Part shown: in pieces, positions 8,142 to 16,426 of the stretch
How positions within the stretch are numbered: position 1 is the stretch's first letter
How the letters are laid out: each line of letters opens with the position of its first letter
Source: Flavobacteriaceae bacterium
GTDB lineage: Bacteria; Bacteroidota; Bacteroidia; Flavobacteriales; Flavobacteriaceae
Assembly (NCBI GenBank): GCA_017856235.1
Contig: JAFMFH010000007.1
Location: 1-43,403, forward strand
Length of the DNA stretch: 43,403 bases
Direction: 5' to 3'
Program-made: the position numbers and the translations under genes
Notes under the pieces: model-generated
Told to the model about the DNA's origin: nothing
The model's database searches: none
The model's input: the letters and a program-made list of their open reading frames with translations, nothing else

Positions 8142-9332
8142 ATGAATTTACATGAATACCAAGGAAAGCAATTATTAAAAAAATTTAATGTTACAATTCA
8201 AAGAGGCTATGTAGCAAATAGTCCAGATGAAGCTGTTATTTGTGCAAAAAAACTTTCAAATGAAACAGGAACTGAAATTTTTGTTGTTAAAGCTCAAATT
8301 CATGCAGGTGGAAGAGGAAAGGGTGGAGGGGTAAAAATTGCTAAATCTATTGATGAGGTGAGATCTATATCTTCACAAATAATTGGGATGAATCTTGTGA
8401 CTCCTCAAACTTCAAAGGAAGGTAAGCTAGTAAATAAGGTATTAATTGCTGAAGATGTTTATTATGATGGTGAGAGCGATAGAAAAGAGTTCTATATTTC
8501 AGTGTTACTGAATAGATCAACTTCAAAAAATATGATTGTCTACTCTACAGAAGGTGGTGTAGATATTGAGGCTGTAGCGGAAAATACTCCAGATCTTATA
8601 TTTAATGAAGAAATTGACCCTGCTTCGGGAATTCTTCCTTTTCAAGCTAGAAAAATTGCATTTAATCTTGGTTTAAAAGGTCAAGCTTTTAAAAGCATGG
8701 TAAATTTTGTAACAAATCTCTACAATGCATATATTGAGTCTGATGCTTCTCTATTTGAGATTAACCCTGTTCTTAAGACATCTGATGATAAAATTATAGC
8801 TGTAGACTCTAAAGTAACTATTGATGAAAATGCTCTCTTTAGGCACTCCGAATATGAGTTAATGCGAGATCTTAGTGAGGAAAACCCTGTTGAGGTTGAG
8901 GCTAGAGATTCTGGTTTAAATTATGTTGACTTAGATGGAAATGTTGGGTGTATGGTTAATGGAGCTGGTTTAGCAATGGCAACGATGGATTTGATTAAAC
9001 TTGCAGGAGGTGAGCCTGCAAATTTTCTTGATGTTGGCGGAACTGCTGATTCTAGTAGGGTTGAAAAAGCATTTAGATTAATTCTACAAGATTCAAATGT
9101 TAAAGCAATACTTGTTAACATATTTGGTGGAATAGTAAGATGTGATCGTGTAGCTGAGGGTATTGTTTCTGCATATAAAAATCTTGGTAACATTGATATA
9201 CCTATTATTGTTAGGCTCCAAGGAACTAATTCTGATAAAGCAAAAGAAATAATCGATAGTTCTGGCTTAAATGTTCTGTCCGCAACTGCCTTTGATGAAG
9301 CCGCAAACAAAGTCCAATCTGCCTTAAACTGA
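8142..9332 (+). CDS. sucC: Succinyl-CoA synthetase (ADP-forming) beta subunit
   Basis: 396 residues from the ATG at 8142. The frame stays open upstream to 8076, but the extra 22 residues do not belong to the family, whose proteins begin MNLHEYQGKQLL as here, and the promoter -7 box lies inside them. The protein forms the ATP-grasp and beta half of the TCA-cycle enzyme converting succinyl-CoA to succinate with ATP formation. The nucleotide-binding HAGGRGKGGGVK lies near residue 52, and the C-terminal CoA-ligase part has VNIFGGIVRCD. The alpha subunit (sucD) is not adjacent, so it must lie elsewhere. The downstream gap to the heat-shock gene is 120 nt. Confidence 0.95.
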   Translation: MNLHEYQGKQLLKKFNVTIQRGYVANSPDEAVICAKKLSNETGTEIFVVKAQIHAGGRGKGGGVKIAKSIDEVRSISSQIIGMNLVTPQTSKEGKLVNKVLIAEDVYYDGESDRKEFYISVLLNRSTSKNMIVYSTEGGVDIEAVAENTPDLIFNEEIDPASGILPFQARKIAFNLGLKGQAFKSMVNFVTNLYNAYIESDASLFEINPVLKTSDDKIIAVDSKVTIDENALFRHSEYELMRDLSEENPVEVEARDSGLNYVDLDGNVGCMVNGAGLAMATMDLIKLAGGEPANFLDVGGTADSSRVEKAFRLILQDSNVKAILVNIFGGIVRCDRVAEGIVSAYKNLGNIDIPIIVRLQGTNSDKAKEIIDSSGLNVLSATAFDEAANKVQSALN

Positions 9333-9452
9333 CATAAAGTCATTAAATTTTTATTTTTTACCGTCAATTTGTCACCATTTATCACCTGGTATTCTTTTTG
9401 ACTATTATTCAATGAATTTATAATTCAAATTGTTTAACTAAAAATAAAAATT

Positions 9453-9875
9453 ATGAGAATAGTAAAATATAATAATAACAACGTTTTTCCATCATTAATT
9501 AACGAATTCTTTAATGATGACTTTGGTGTAAATTTTTTTAATAGAAGTCATTCTGTACCATCTGTAAATTCGATTGAAAACAATGATTCTTTTGAAATAG
9601 ATCTTGCAGTTCCTGGCATGAATAAAGAAGATTTCACAATTGAATTAAATGATAAGATATTAGTTATTTCATCAGAAACGTCAACTACTTCTGAAAATGA
9701 TAAAATGAGATTAAATGAATTTAATTTTTCATCTTTTCAAAGATCATTTAGAGTTCCAAATTCAGTAGATCAAGATAAGATCAAGGCTAATTATAAAAAT
9801 GGTATTCTAAAAATAATACTACCAAAAACAAAAGAAAATATATCTAAACCAAATAGGGTAATTAATATTGACTAA
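9453..9875 (+). CDS. Small heat-shock protein, Hsp20/alpha-crystallin family
   Basis: 140 residues. An N-terminal arm (about 1-40) is followed by an alpha-crystallin domain (about 42-130) holding FEIDLAVPGMNKEDF and the family-defining NGILKIILPK, then a short tail with an I-x-I-type motif (RVINI) used for oligomer assembly. It is an ATP-independent holdase that keeps unfolding proteins soluble in the cytoplasm. It is monocistronic: 120 nt separate it from sucC, and a strong bidirectional terminator follows. I see no CIRCE element or clear promoter box in the 120-nt gap, so its heat control cannot be read from sequence. Confidence 0.93.
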   Translation: MRIVKYNNNNVFPSLINEFFNDDFGVNFFNRSHSVPSVNSIENNDSFEIDLAVPGMNKEDFTIELNDKILVISSETSTTSENDKMRLNEFNFSSFQRSFRVPNSVDQDKIKANYKNGILKIILPKTKENISKPNRVINID

Positions 9876-9900
9876 TTATATTTAATAATCCAAAAAAAAA

Positions 9901-9925
9901 GGTGCACCGTTGTGCACCTTTTTTT
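9901..9925. terminator. Strong bidirectional intrinsic terminator between hsp20 and uvrB
   Basis: GGTGCAC (9901-9907), loop CGTT, GTGCACC (9912-9918) form a perfect 7-bp GC-rich stem, flanked by nine A on the left and seven T on the right. It therefore works for hsp20 on the plus strand and uvrB on the minus strand. The uvrB stop codon (9924-9926) lies in the flanking T-run. It is the only strong intrinsic terminator I found in the window. Confidence 0.92.
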
Positions 9926-11906
9926 ATTTTAATTTTTTTTTGAGGAGCTCAATTTTATCTCTGAAATCTGCAGCAGTTAAAAAGTCAAGTTTCTTAGCAA
10001 CATCTTCCATTTGCTTTCTTAATTCTTTAATTCTCTTCTCTATCTCGTTTTTTGTTTGATATGCCTTGAGTTCTTCTTCAAAATCTTCATATGAACTATT
10101 TACAATTTGAATATTTTTTTCAAAAGTGTTTGTGAATGATTTCACCATTTGTTTTGGAATAATATCATTTTCAATATTAAATTTTTCTTGTTTTTTTCTT
10201 CTGTATGAAGTTTCAGTTATTGTCTTATCCATACTATTTGTAATAGAATCAGCATACATTATTGCTTTACCATTAATATTTCTTGCAGCTCTTCCAACAG
10301 TTTGAATTAATGACCTATGACTTCTAAGAAAACCTTCTTTATCTGCATCTAAAATAGCAACTAATGATACCTCTGGTAAATCAAGACCCTCTCTTAAAAG
10401 ATTCACACCAACTAAAACATCAAAATACCCTTTTCTAAGATTTTGCATTATTTCAACTCTTTCTAGTGTATCTATGTCACTATGAATGTAATTTGCTCTT
10501 ATTTTTGCTTTATGAAGAAATTTTGTAAGCTCTTCAGCCATTCTTTTAGTTAGAGTTGTAACCAGAACTCTCTCATCAACTTCAACTCTTAATAATATTT
10601 CCTCTATTAAATCATCTATTTGATTTTCAGATTTTCTAATTTCAATAATGGGATCTAAAACTCCAGTTGGCCTAATTATCTGTTCAACAAATAGCCCTTC
10701 AGACATTTTTAGCTCGTATTCTGCTGGTGTAGCACTGACATATAGAACATTATTTTGTAAACTTTCAAACTCCTCAAATTTTAAGGGTCTATTGTCTAAT
10801 GCCGCTGGTAATCTAAACCCATATTCAACTAAATTTTCTTTTCTACTTCTATCACCACCATACATAGCATGCACTTGTGGAATTGTAACATGACTCTCAT
10901 CAATAACCATTAAATAATCTTCTGGAAAATAATCAATTAGACAAAACGGTCTTGTTCCAGGTTCTCTTCCATCTAAGTATCTTGAATAGTTTTCTATACC
11001 TGAACAATATCCAAGTTCTTTAATCATTTCAAGGTCAAATTCTGTTCTTTCTCTAATTCGCTTAGATTCTATTGATTTTTCTATCTCATCAAAATACTTA
11101 ACCTGTTTTTCTAAATCAAATTCTATATCATTAATTGCTGATTTAATACTTGACTCTGAAGTAACAAATATCATTGCAGGAAAGATCCTTATGGATTCAA
11201 AATTTTCAATTTTATTACCTGTAATAGGATCAAAAGACTCAATACTTTCAATTATATCACCAAAAAAGTTTATTCTGTAGAATAAATCAGAATAACTTGG
11301 AAAAATATCAATCACATCTCCCTTTACAGAAAAACTACCCCTATTAAGCTCGTTAATAGACCTAGAATACTGACTTTTTACAAATTGAGAAAGAAGGTTT
11401 GAAATTTGAATTTCATCATCTGTAGAAATTTGAATTACGTGTTTTTTAAATTCTTTTGGATTACCAATACCATAAATACAAGAAACTGATGCAACAACTA
11501 TGATATCATTTCTTCCAGATAATAATGATGATGTTGCACTCAGTCTATATTTCTCTATTTGCTCATTTATTGATAAATCTTTTTCTATATATAATCCAGA
11601 AGATGGAATATAAGCTTCAGGTTGATAGTAGTCGTAGTATGAAACAAAATATTCTACAGCATTATTTGGAAAAAAATTTTGAAACTCTGAATATAATTGA
11701 GCAGCTAAAGTTTTATTATGTGCTAAAACTAGTGTTGGTCTTTCTATCTCCTGAATTACATTAGCTACAGTGAAAGTTTTACCGGATCCAGTCACACCTT
11801 GAAGTGTTACGTGATTATGATTATTTTTAAATGAATTAACAATACTTCTAATTGCCTCTGGTTGATCACCAGTTGGTTTGAACTCAGATGTAAGTTGAAA
11901 ACTCAT
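9924..11906 (-). CDS. uvrB: Excinuclease ABC subunit B
   Basis: 660 residues, standard length. UvrB verifies damaged DNA handed over by UvrA and recruits UvrC for incision in nucleotide excision repair. Seen: Walker A TGSGKTFT with Lys43, the damage-probing beta-hairpin region YYDYYQPEAYIPS near 91-103, the Walker B-like IDESHVT near 335, helicase motifs including GVNLLREGLDLPEV and QTVGRAARN, and a C-terminal UVR domain that contacts UvrC. It is the last gene of a five-gene minus-strand operon, overlapping its upstream neighbour by 4 nt (ATGA), and ends at the shared terminator. Confidence 0.97.
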   Translation of the reverse strand: MSFQLTSEFKPTGDQPEAIRSIVNSFKNNHNHVTLQGVTGSGKTFTVANVIQEIERPTLVLAHNKTLAAQLYSEFQNFFPNNAVEYFVSYYDYYQPEAYIPSSGLYIEKDLSINEQIEKYRLSATSSLLSGRNDIIVVASVSCIYGIGNPKEFKKHVIQISTDDEIQISNLLSQFVKSQYSRSINELNRGSFSVKGDVIDIFPSYSDLFYRINFFGDIIESIESFDPITGNKIENFESIRIFPAMIFVTSESSIKSAINDIEFDLEKQVKYFDEIEKSIESKRIRERTEFDLEMIKELGYCSGIENYSRYLDGREPGTRPFCLIDYFPEDYLMVIDESHVTIPQVHAMYGGDRSRKENLVEYGFRLPAALDNRPLKFEEFESLQNNVLYVSATPAEYELKMSEGLFVEQIIRPTGVLDPIIEIRKSENQIDDLIEEILLRVEVDERVLVTTLTKRMAEELTKFLHKAKIRANYIHSDIDTLERVEIMQNLRKGYFDVLVGVNLLREGLDLPEVSLVAILDADKEGFLRSHRSLIQTVGRAARNINGKAIMYADSITNSMDKTITETSYRRKKQEKFNIENDIIPKQMVKSFTNTFEKNIQIVNSSYEDFEEELKAYQTKNEIEKRIKELRKQMEDVAKKLDFLTAADFRDKIELLKKKLK

Positions 11907-12361
11907 AAATCTAAATTTTCATCTTGGTCAAAATCATCAACCTCTTCAGTATTATAGATTTCTGATGGTGCTTCTTTAGGAACATCTCCAACAGAATTTA
12001 TACATTCAAACTTTATGTCTGAATTAGTTAATTCATCTATTTCATATAATTCAACAAAAAATGTCCAATAATTTAAAAAATCATAAATAAAAATCATTTT
12101 ATCTCCATTTAAAACAAAATAGTTTGAAATAGGGTCCTTATCCATTATTTCATCATGATCATCTATTTTAAAAATCTTTATTTCTTCCAGTTGTTCCCAA
12201 TTTTCATTACTAATATGGAATGTAGAAATTTCAGTAGAGTCAAATCCAAATTGATCAGAAATTATTTTACTAAATTCAAGTAAACTAGTTGTGGAATCAA
12301 CAATTATATCTCTAAGAACATCATCTTTAACATTTAAAATTATTCTAAATTTTAACCTCAT
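11903..12361 (-). CDS. pRiA4b ORF-3-like domain protein
   Basis: 152 residues. The N-terminal two thirds (about 1-110), beginning MRLKFRIILNVKDDVLRDI and containing FHISNENWEQLEEI and MIFIYDFLNYWTFFVELYEI, match the pRiA4b ORF-3-like family (PF07929), often labelled 'IS1096 passenger TnpR'. That label is misleading: no transposon is near. The tail is very acidic (EEVDDFDQDENLDL), perhaps a flexible or protein-binding end. The ATG lies inside the ctaA end, giving a 17-nt overlap, and the stop overlaps uvrB by 4 nt, so translation is probably coupled. The molecular role is unknown. Confidence 0.82.
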   Translation of the reverse strand: MRLKFRIILNVKDDVLRDIIVDSTTSLLEFSKIISDQFGFDSTEISTFHISNENWEQLEEIKIFKIDDHDEIMDKDPISNYFVLNGDKMIFIYDFLNYWTFFVELYEIDELTNSDIKFECINSVGDVPKEAPSEIYNTEEVDDFDQDENLDL

Positions 12362-13373
12362 TAGATTTAGTATTATATAACATTAAAAAATAAAATTGTA
12401 AACCAATTATTATAGTAGACAATAATAAGTGAATAGGTTGAGTGCTAAAAGGAAAATTGAGATAATACATCAGGATACCGGTAAAAATTTGAATAAAAAT
12501 TAAAGCATTCACTGAGTATTTGATTATTGATTTCAATCTTATTTTATTTAACATATAGATGATGTAAATATTTAAGATAAATATAATCCATGAAAAGCTT
12601 CTATGTGTGTAAAAAATACTTGGAATTTCTTCAAACCATTTTTCCTTTTGAGAGTAGTTATACAACTCCATCTTTATATCAATAAACTTCCTTACTTCAG
12701 TTCCTATTATAATTTGGGCTGATAGCATGATTATTGACAAAATAATTAAAACTGATATATTTCTTGGTAAATCTTTAAGATTTGATTTTTTATTAACAAT
12801 TGAAAGAATTGAAAATAAAATGAATAAAAGTATAATAGCCATAATCATATGAATTGAAATTGTATTAGCAGACAGGTTACTATCTACGACTATTTTTCCG
12901 AGCCATGCTTGAAATAAAATCGCAACTAGAGATAAAAATGAAAGAAATGTTAGTAAAAATTTTTTATTGATATACTTTAATGAGGTAATGAATAGAATAA
13001 GTACTGAAATTCCAGCAATTGCACCAATAAGTCTATTTATATATTCAATCCATGTATGATAAACATTAAATTTAGAATAATCATGTTTAGTATATTTTTC
13101 CCAATTATCAATATCAAGACTATCAGCTGATCTAAAATCATCTATTGCAAAAAATAATTCATCTTCAATAATAATTATTTGATTTTTATTATAATCAAAG
13201 TTAGGTATCCAATCTAATTGGGTCCTTTCAGTTGGAGGTATAAAATATCCAAAGCATTTTGGCCAATCAGGGCAACCCATTCCACTTCCAGTCATCCTTA
13301 CAATTGCACCAGCCAGAACAACTAAATAAACAATTATTATAGAAGCTAGTGTTAGATTATATATTTTATTCAT
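12345..13373 (-). CDS. ctaA: Heme A synthase, CtaA/COX15 family
   Basis: 342 residues with about eight membrane helices in two bundles. It oxidises the heme O methyl group to heme A for cytochrome c oxidase. The first helix is followed by RMTGSGMGCPDWPKCFG (26-42), with a Cys pair at 34 and 40, a hallmark of the family. Conserved histidines appear in YHTWIEYINRLIGA, SIHMIMA, YTHRSFSW and QPIHLLLST and should bind heme. A long loop of about 60 residues after the first helix is present. It implies an aerobic respiratory chain with an a-type oxidase, whose genes are not in the window. It overlaps cca by 8 nt and the next gene by 17 nt. Confidence 0.93.
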   Translation of the reverse strand: MNKIYNLTLASIIIVYLVVLAGAIVRMTGSGMGCPDWPKCFGYFIPPTERTQLDWIPNFDYNKNQIIIIEDELFFAIDDFRSADSLDIDNWEKYTKHDYSKFNVYHTWIEYINRLIGAIAGISVLILFITSLKYINKKFLLTFLSFLSLVAILFQAWLGKIVVDSNLSANTISIHMIMAIILLFILFSILSIVNKKSNLKDLPRNISVLIILSIIMLSAQIIIGTEVRKFIDIKMELYNYSQKEKWFEEIPSIFYTHRSFSWIIFILNIYIIYMLNKIRLKSIIKYSVNALIFIQIFTGILMYYLNFPFSTQPIHLLLSTIIIGLQFYFLMLYNTKSNEVKI

Positions 13374-14796
13374 CCTTCAAACCTAAAGAATTACCGATTT
13401 TGATCATCAAATTATGAGCCTCTTTATAATCATTTTTAATATCTCCATCTAAAATGGAATTTTTGATTTTTTCTTTAATTATGCCAATCTCTTTACAAGG
13501 CTTAATTTTAAAATAAGTCATAATTATCTCACCTGTAATGGGTGGCTGAAAATTTCTTATACTATCTCTCTCTTCAACATCTTTTATTTTTTGGCGAACT
13601 ATCTTAAAATTATTCTGATATTTTATTGATTTTTTTAAATTTTTTGTTGTTATATCAGCTTCACAAAGAGTTAGTAAATCATCAATCTCATTACCTGCAT
13701 CATAAATAAGTCTTCTAACAGCTGAATCAGTAACAATATGCTCAGATAATATAATGGGTCTAGAAGACATCATAACTATTTTTTGAACATATTTTAATTT
13801 TTCGTTTAATGGAAGATTTAGTCTTTTAAATATTTTTTTTACCATTTTAGAACCAATAAATTCATGTCCATAAAATGTCCATCCATTCTTTTTACTAAAT
13901 TTTTTTGTTGGAGCTTTACCAATGTCATGTAAAAGTGCAGCCCATCTAAGCCATAGATTATCTGTCTTTTTTGAAATATTATCAACTACTTCTAAAGTAT
14001 GATAAAAATTATCTTTATGGGTTTGACCTTCAACCTCTTCAATTCCTTTAAGATCAATAAGCTCAGGCAGTATATAATTAAGAAGATTTAATTTTTCAAG
14101 ATCTTTGAATCCATTTGATGGCGTTTCACACATCAATATTTTATTAATTTCATCTGCTATCCTTTCAGAGGACAAAATTTCTAATCTATTTGAATTTTTT
14201 TTGATTGATTTTTGTGTCCCAACATCAATCTTAAAGTTTAATTGAGATGAGAATCTAATTGCTCTTAACATTCTTAGAGGATCATCAGAAAAGGTTTTAT
14301 CAGGTTCAGCTGGAGTTTTAATTAGCTTATTTTTTAAGTCATCTAGTCCACCAAAAGTATCAATTAGTTCTCCAAAATATTTTTTGTTTAATCTAATTAC
14401 TAGGGTATTAATTGTGAAATCTCTTCTTAACATATCATCCATAAAATTTCCAGTTTTAACACTGGGTTTTCTAGAGTCACTTGAATAAGACTCTTTTCTT
14501 GAACCAACAAATTCAACTTGAAGATTATCATATGTAATCATTGCAGTTCCAAATCTTTTAAAAATTGATAGTTTAATCTCTTTACCAAGTATTTGTTTAA
14601 CACTTTTAGCTAGTTCTATACCAGATCCAATGCACATAATATCAATATCTTTTTTTAATGATTTGTCTAATATTAGATCTCTTACAAAACCTCCCACGAC
14701 ATAAGATTTAATATTTAAGTCATCTGAAACATCAGATATTACTTTAAATATTCTGTGTTCAAGTGATCCTAATATTAATTTTTTATCAAATTTCAT
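13366..14796 (-). CDS. cca: CCA-adding tRNA nucleotidyltransferase with HD domain
   Basis: 476 residues. A class II nucleotidyltransferase head has GGFVRD (35-40) and the metal-binding DID at 50-52, plus RRDFTINTL and the nucleotide-recognition segment DPLRMLRAIRFSSQL. A C-terminal HD phosphohydrolase domain has LLHDIGKAPT near residue 288. It builds or repairs the 3' CCA end of tRNAs, and the HD part may remove 2',3'-cyclic phosphate. A pure poly(A) polymerase role is less likely given the HD fusion common in this phylum. It overlaps tsaC upstream by 4 nt (ATGA), so a tRNA-maturation pair is translated together. Confidence 0.92.
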   Translation of the reverse strand: MKFDKKLILGSLEHRIFKVISDVSDDLNIKSYVVGGFVRDLILDKSLKKDIDIMCIGSGIELAKSVKQILGKEIKLSIFKRFGTAMITYDNLQVEFVGSRKESYSSDSRKPSVKTGNFMDDMLRRDFTINTLVIRLNKKYFGELIDTFGGLDDLKNKLIKTPAEPDKTFSDDPLRMLRAIRFSSQLNFKIDVGTQKSIKKNSNRLEILSSERIADEINKILMCETPSNGFKDLEKLNLLNYILPELIDLKGIEEVEGQTHKDNFYHTLEVVDNISKKTDNLWLRWAALLHDIGKAPTKKFSKKNGWTFYGHEFIGSKMVKKIFKRLNLPLNEKLKYVQKIVMMSSRPIILSEHIVTDSAVRRLIYDAGNEIDDLLTLCEADITTKNLKKSIKYQNNFKIVRQKIKDVEERDSIRNFQPPITGEIIMTYFKIKPCKEIGIIKEKIKNSILDGDIKNDYKEAHNLMIKIGNSLGLKDE

Positions 14797-15347
14797 CTTA
14801 ATTTAGTTATTAGGCCTTTTTCATCAATTTTTAATATTGTTGAAGCTGAATATGACTTTTTATTTTTACCATAGTCAACTATATAGTCTACTTTATTTTT
14901 TATCTCTGAACTTATTAAATTAAATTCTAAAGGAATATCAATTCCTGATATGTTCGCAGAAGTAGAGACTATTGGCCTACCAAATTTATTTATAAGTTTT
15001 AAGCAAAAATTATCATTCGGAACTCTAAAACCGATTGAATAAGTATCACTTGATACATACTTTGAAATTTTTATTGGATTATTAAAAATAAAAGTAGTAG
15101 GAGATTTTTCTGATAATGATTTCAATCTTTTCAGATTCAAAACTTTTACATATTTACTAACCATCTCAAAACTAGAAGCAAGACATATTAATGGTTTAGA
15201 AAAATCTCTTTTTTTTATTTCATATATTTTTTTTACCGCAATATCACAATATGAATCGCATCCAATACCCCAAATTGTATCTGTTGGATATAAAATAATT
15301 CCACCAGATTTCAATACATCTAGTGCATTTTTGATTTCATTATTCAA
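14793..15347 (-). CDS. tsaC: L-threonylcarbamoyladenylate synthase, Sua5/YrdC family
   Basis: 184 residues, the single-domain YrdC form. It makes threonylcarbamoyl-AMP from threonine, bicarbonate and ATP, the first step toward t6A37 on ANN-decoding tRNAs. Seen: ILYPTDTIWGIGCDS near 18-32, KIYEIKKRDFSKPLICL (nucleotide site), TYSIGFRVP and PIVSTSANISG. The start is a TTG at 15347: an in-frame TAA lies 15 nt upstream and the next in-frame ATG would remove conserved sequence. It is the first gene of the five-gene operon ending with uvrB and is divergent from ruvX, which also begins with TTG. Confidence 0.9.
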   Translation of the reverse strand: MNNEIKNALDVLKSGGIILYPTDTIWGIGCDSYCDIAVKKIYEIKKRDFSKPLICLASSFEMVSKYVKVLNLKRLKSLSEKSPTTFIFNNPIKISKYVSSDTYSIGFRVPNDNFCLKLINKFGRPIVSTSANISGIDIPLEFNLISSEIKNKVDYIVDYGKNKKSYSASTILKIDEKGLITKLR

Positions 15348-15425
15348 TTTTTGATAATTTTACACGTAAAAATATATAATTTAATCCTAAAGACACTTAA
15401 TTAAAAAAATCAAAAAGTTTGAATC

Positions 15426-15857
15426 TTGATAAATAAACAACTTAGTAAATATCTTGGAATTGACTTTGGAATGAAGAAATCTGGTGTTTCTATATCTGAT
15501 TCAAATAAGCTTATCTCTTTTCCACTTGAAACCATAGAAACTAAAAATCTTTTAAACTTTATTAAACAAATCTCAATTAATGAAAATATTGAAATAGTTG
15601 TAATTGGAAAACCATTAAAGCTAAATAATGAGATTCATGATTTTGAAGAAGAGATTGTTAAATTCATTAAAAAATTAAAAATTCAACTTCCAAGCATTCA
15701 AGTTGAAAGAATTGATGAAAGATTCTCATCAAATATTTCTAAACAAATTATTTTAAAATCTGGACTAAGAAAAAAAAAAAGAAGAGAAAAATTCTTAATA
15801 GATAAAATAAGCGCATCTTTGATTTTAGAATCATATTTAATTCAAAATAATAAATGA
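15426..15857 (+). CDS. ruvX: Putative pre-16S rRNA nuclease, YqgF/RuvX family
   Basis: 143 residues. RNase H-fold marks are GIDFGMKKSGVSISD near 11-25, VVIGKPLKLN in the middle, and the acidic motif RIDERFSS near 97-104, all in the usual order. The family trims the 5' end of 16S rRNA; the older Holliday-junction label is less supported. Its start is TTG at 15426, as no ATG precedes the conserved region. It overlaps def by 4 nt (ATGA), a two-gene operon on the plus strand. Confidence 0.88.
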   Translation: MINKQLSKYLGIDFGMKKSGVSISDSNKLISFPLETIETKNLLNFIKQISINENIEIVVIGKPLKLNNEIHDFEEEIVKFIKKLKIQLPSIQVERIDERFSSNISKQIILKSGLRKKKRREKFLIDKISASLILESYLIQNNK

Positions 15858-16426
15858 TAAGGCCAATTATTGCATATGGTAACCCAATACTAAATTTAAA
15901 AGTTGAGAAATTAAAATATAGTGAGTCAAACAAATTAGATTCTCTTGTTAAAGATCTATGGGACACTATGTATAACGCAAAAGGAGTTGGAATAGCTGCT
16001 CCTCAAATTGGTGTTTCAAAATCAATCTTTGTTGCAGATTTTTCTTTTTTTAAGGATGAAGATAATTTTAACCAAGATGAGCTTATTAATATCAAACAGG
16101 TATTTGTTAATCCAAAAATTATAAAAGAATCTGGTAAAGATTTTACTTATTCAGAAGGTTGTCTAAGTATACCAAACATTTCAGAAGAAGTAATTAGAAA
16201 AGAAAAAATAAAAATTAATTTTTTAAATGAAAAATTTGAACCGAAACAAATGAACTGTTCGGGAATAATTGCAAGAGTTATTCAACATGAATATGATCAT
16301 TTACAAGGAATACTTTTTACTGATAGAATTTCAAAGGATACAAGGGTTTTAATAAATAGTGAATTAAAAAAAATATCCAAAGGAATAGTCGAATCAAAAT
16401 ATGAAATGAGTTTTTATAAAAACTAA
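15854..16426 (+). CDS. def: Peptide deformylase
   Basis: 190 residues. It removes the formyl group from nascent N-terminal methionine. All three metal and active-site motifs are intact: GVGIAAPQIG (44-53), EGCLSIP (101-107, metal ligand Cys103) and QHEYDHLQG (144-152, His145, Glu146, His149). It is coupled to ruvX by a 4-nt overlap. The TAA stop overlaps the stop of the convergent DUF349 gene by 4 nt, so no room exists for a terminator between them. Confidence 0.96.
   Translation: MIRPIIAYGNPILNLKVEKLKYSESNKLDSLVKDLWDTMYNAKGVGIAAPQIGVSKSIFVADFSFFKDEDNFNQDELINIKQVFVNPKIIKESGKDFTYSEGCLSIPNISEEVIRKEKIKINFLNEKFEPKQMNCSGIIARVIQHEYDHLQGILFTDRISKDTRVLINSELKKISKGIVESKYEMSFYKN

Noticed and set aside
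9330-9360. TGAC-ATAAA-GTCA hairpin and T-rich run after sucC as terminator
   Set aside because: Only a 4-bp stem with an interrupted T-run; too weak to call.
8921-9412. 163-codon open frame on the minus strand opposite sucC
   Set aside because: It is a mirror frame of sucC coding sequence, low in family-like features, without promoter or partner gene.
11903-12361. Transposon remnant suggested by the 'TnpR passenger' label of this family
   Set aside because: No transposase, inverted repeats or target duplication nearby; the gene is tightly embedded in an operon.
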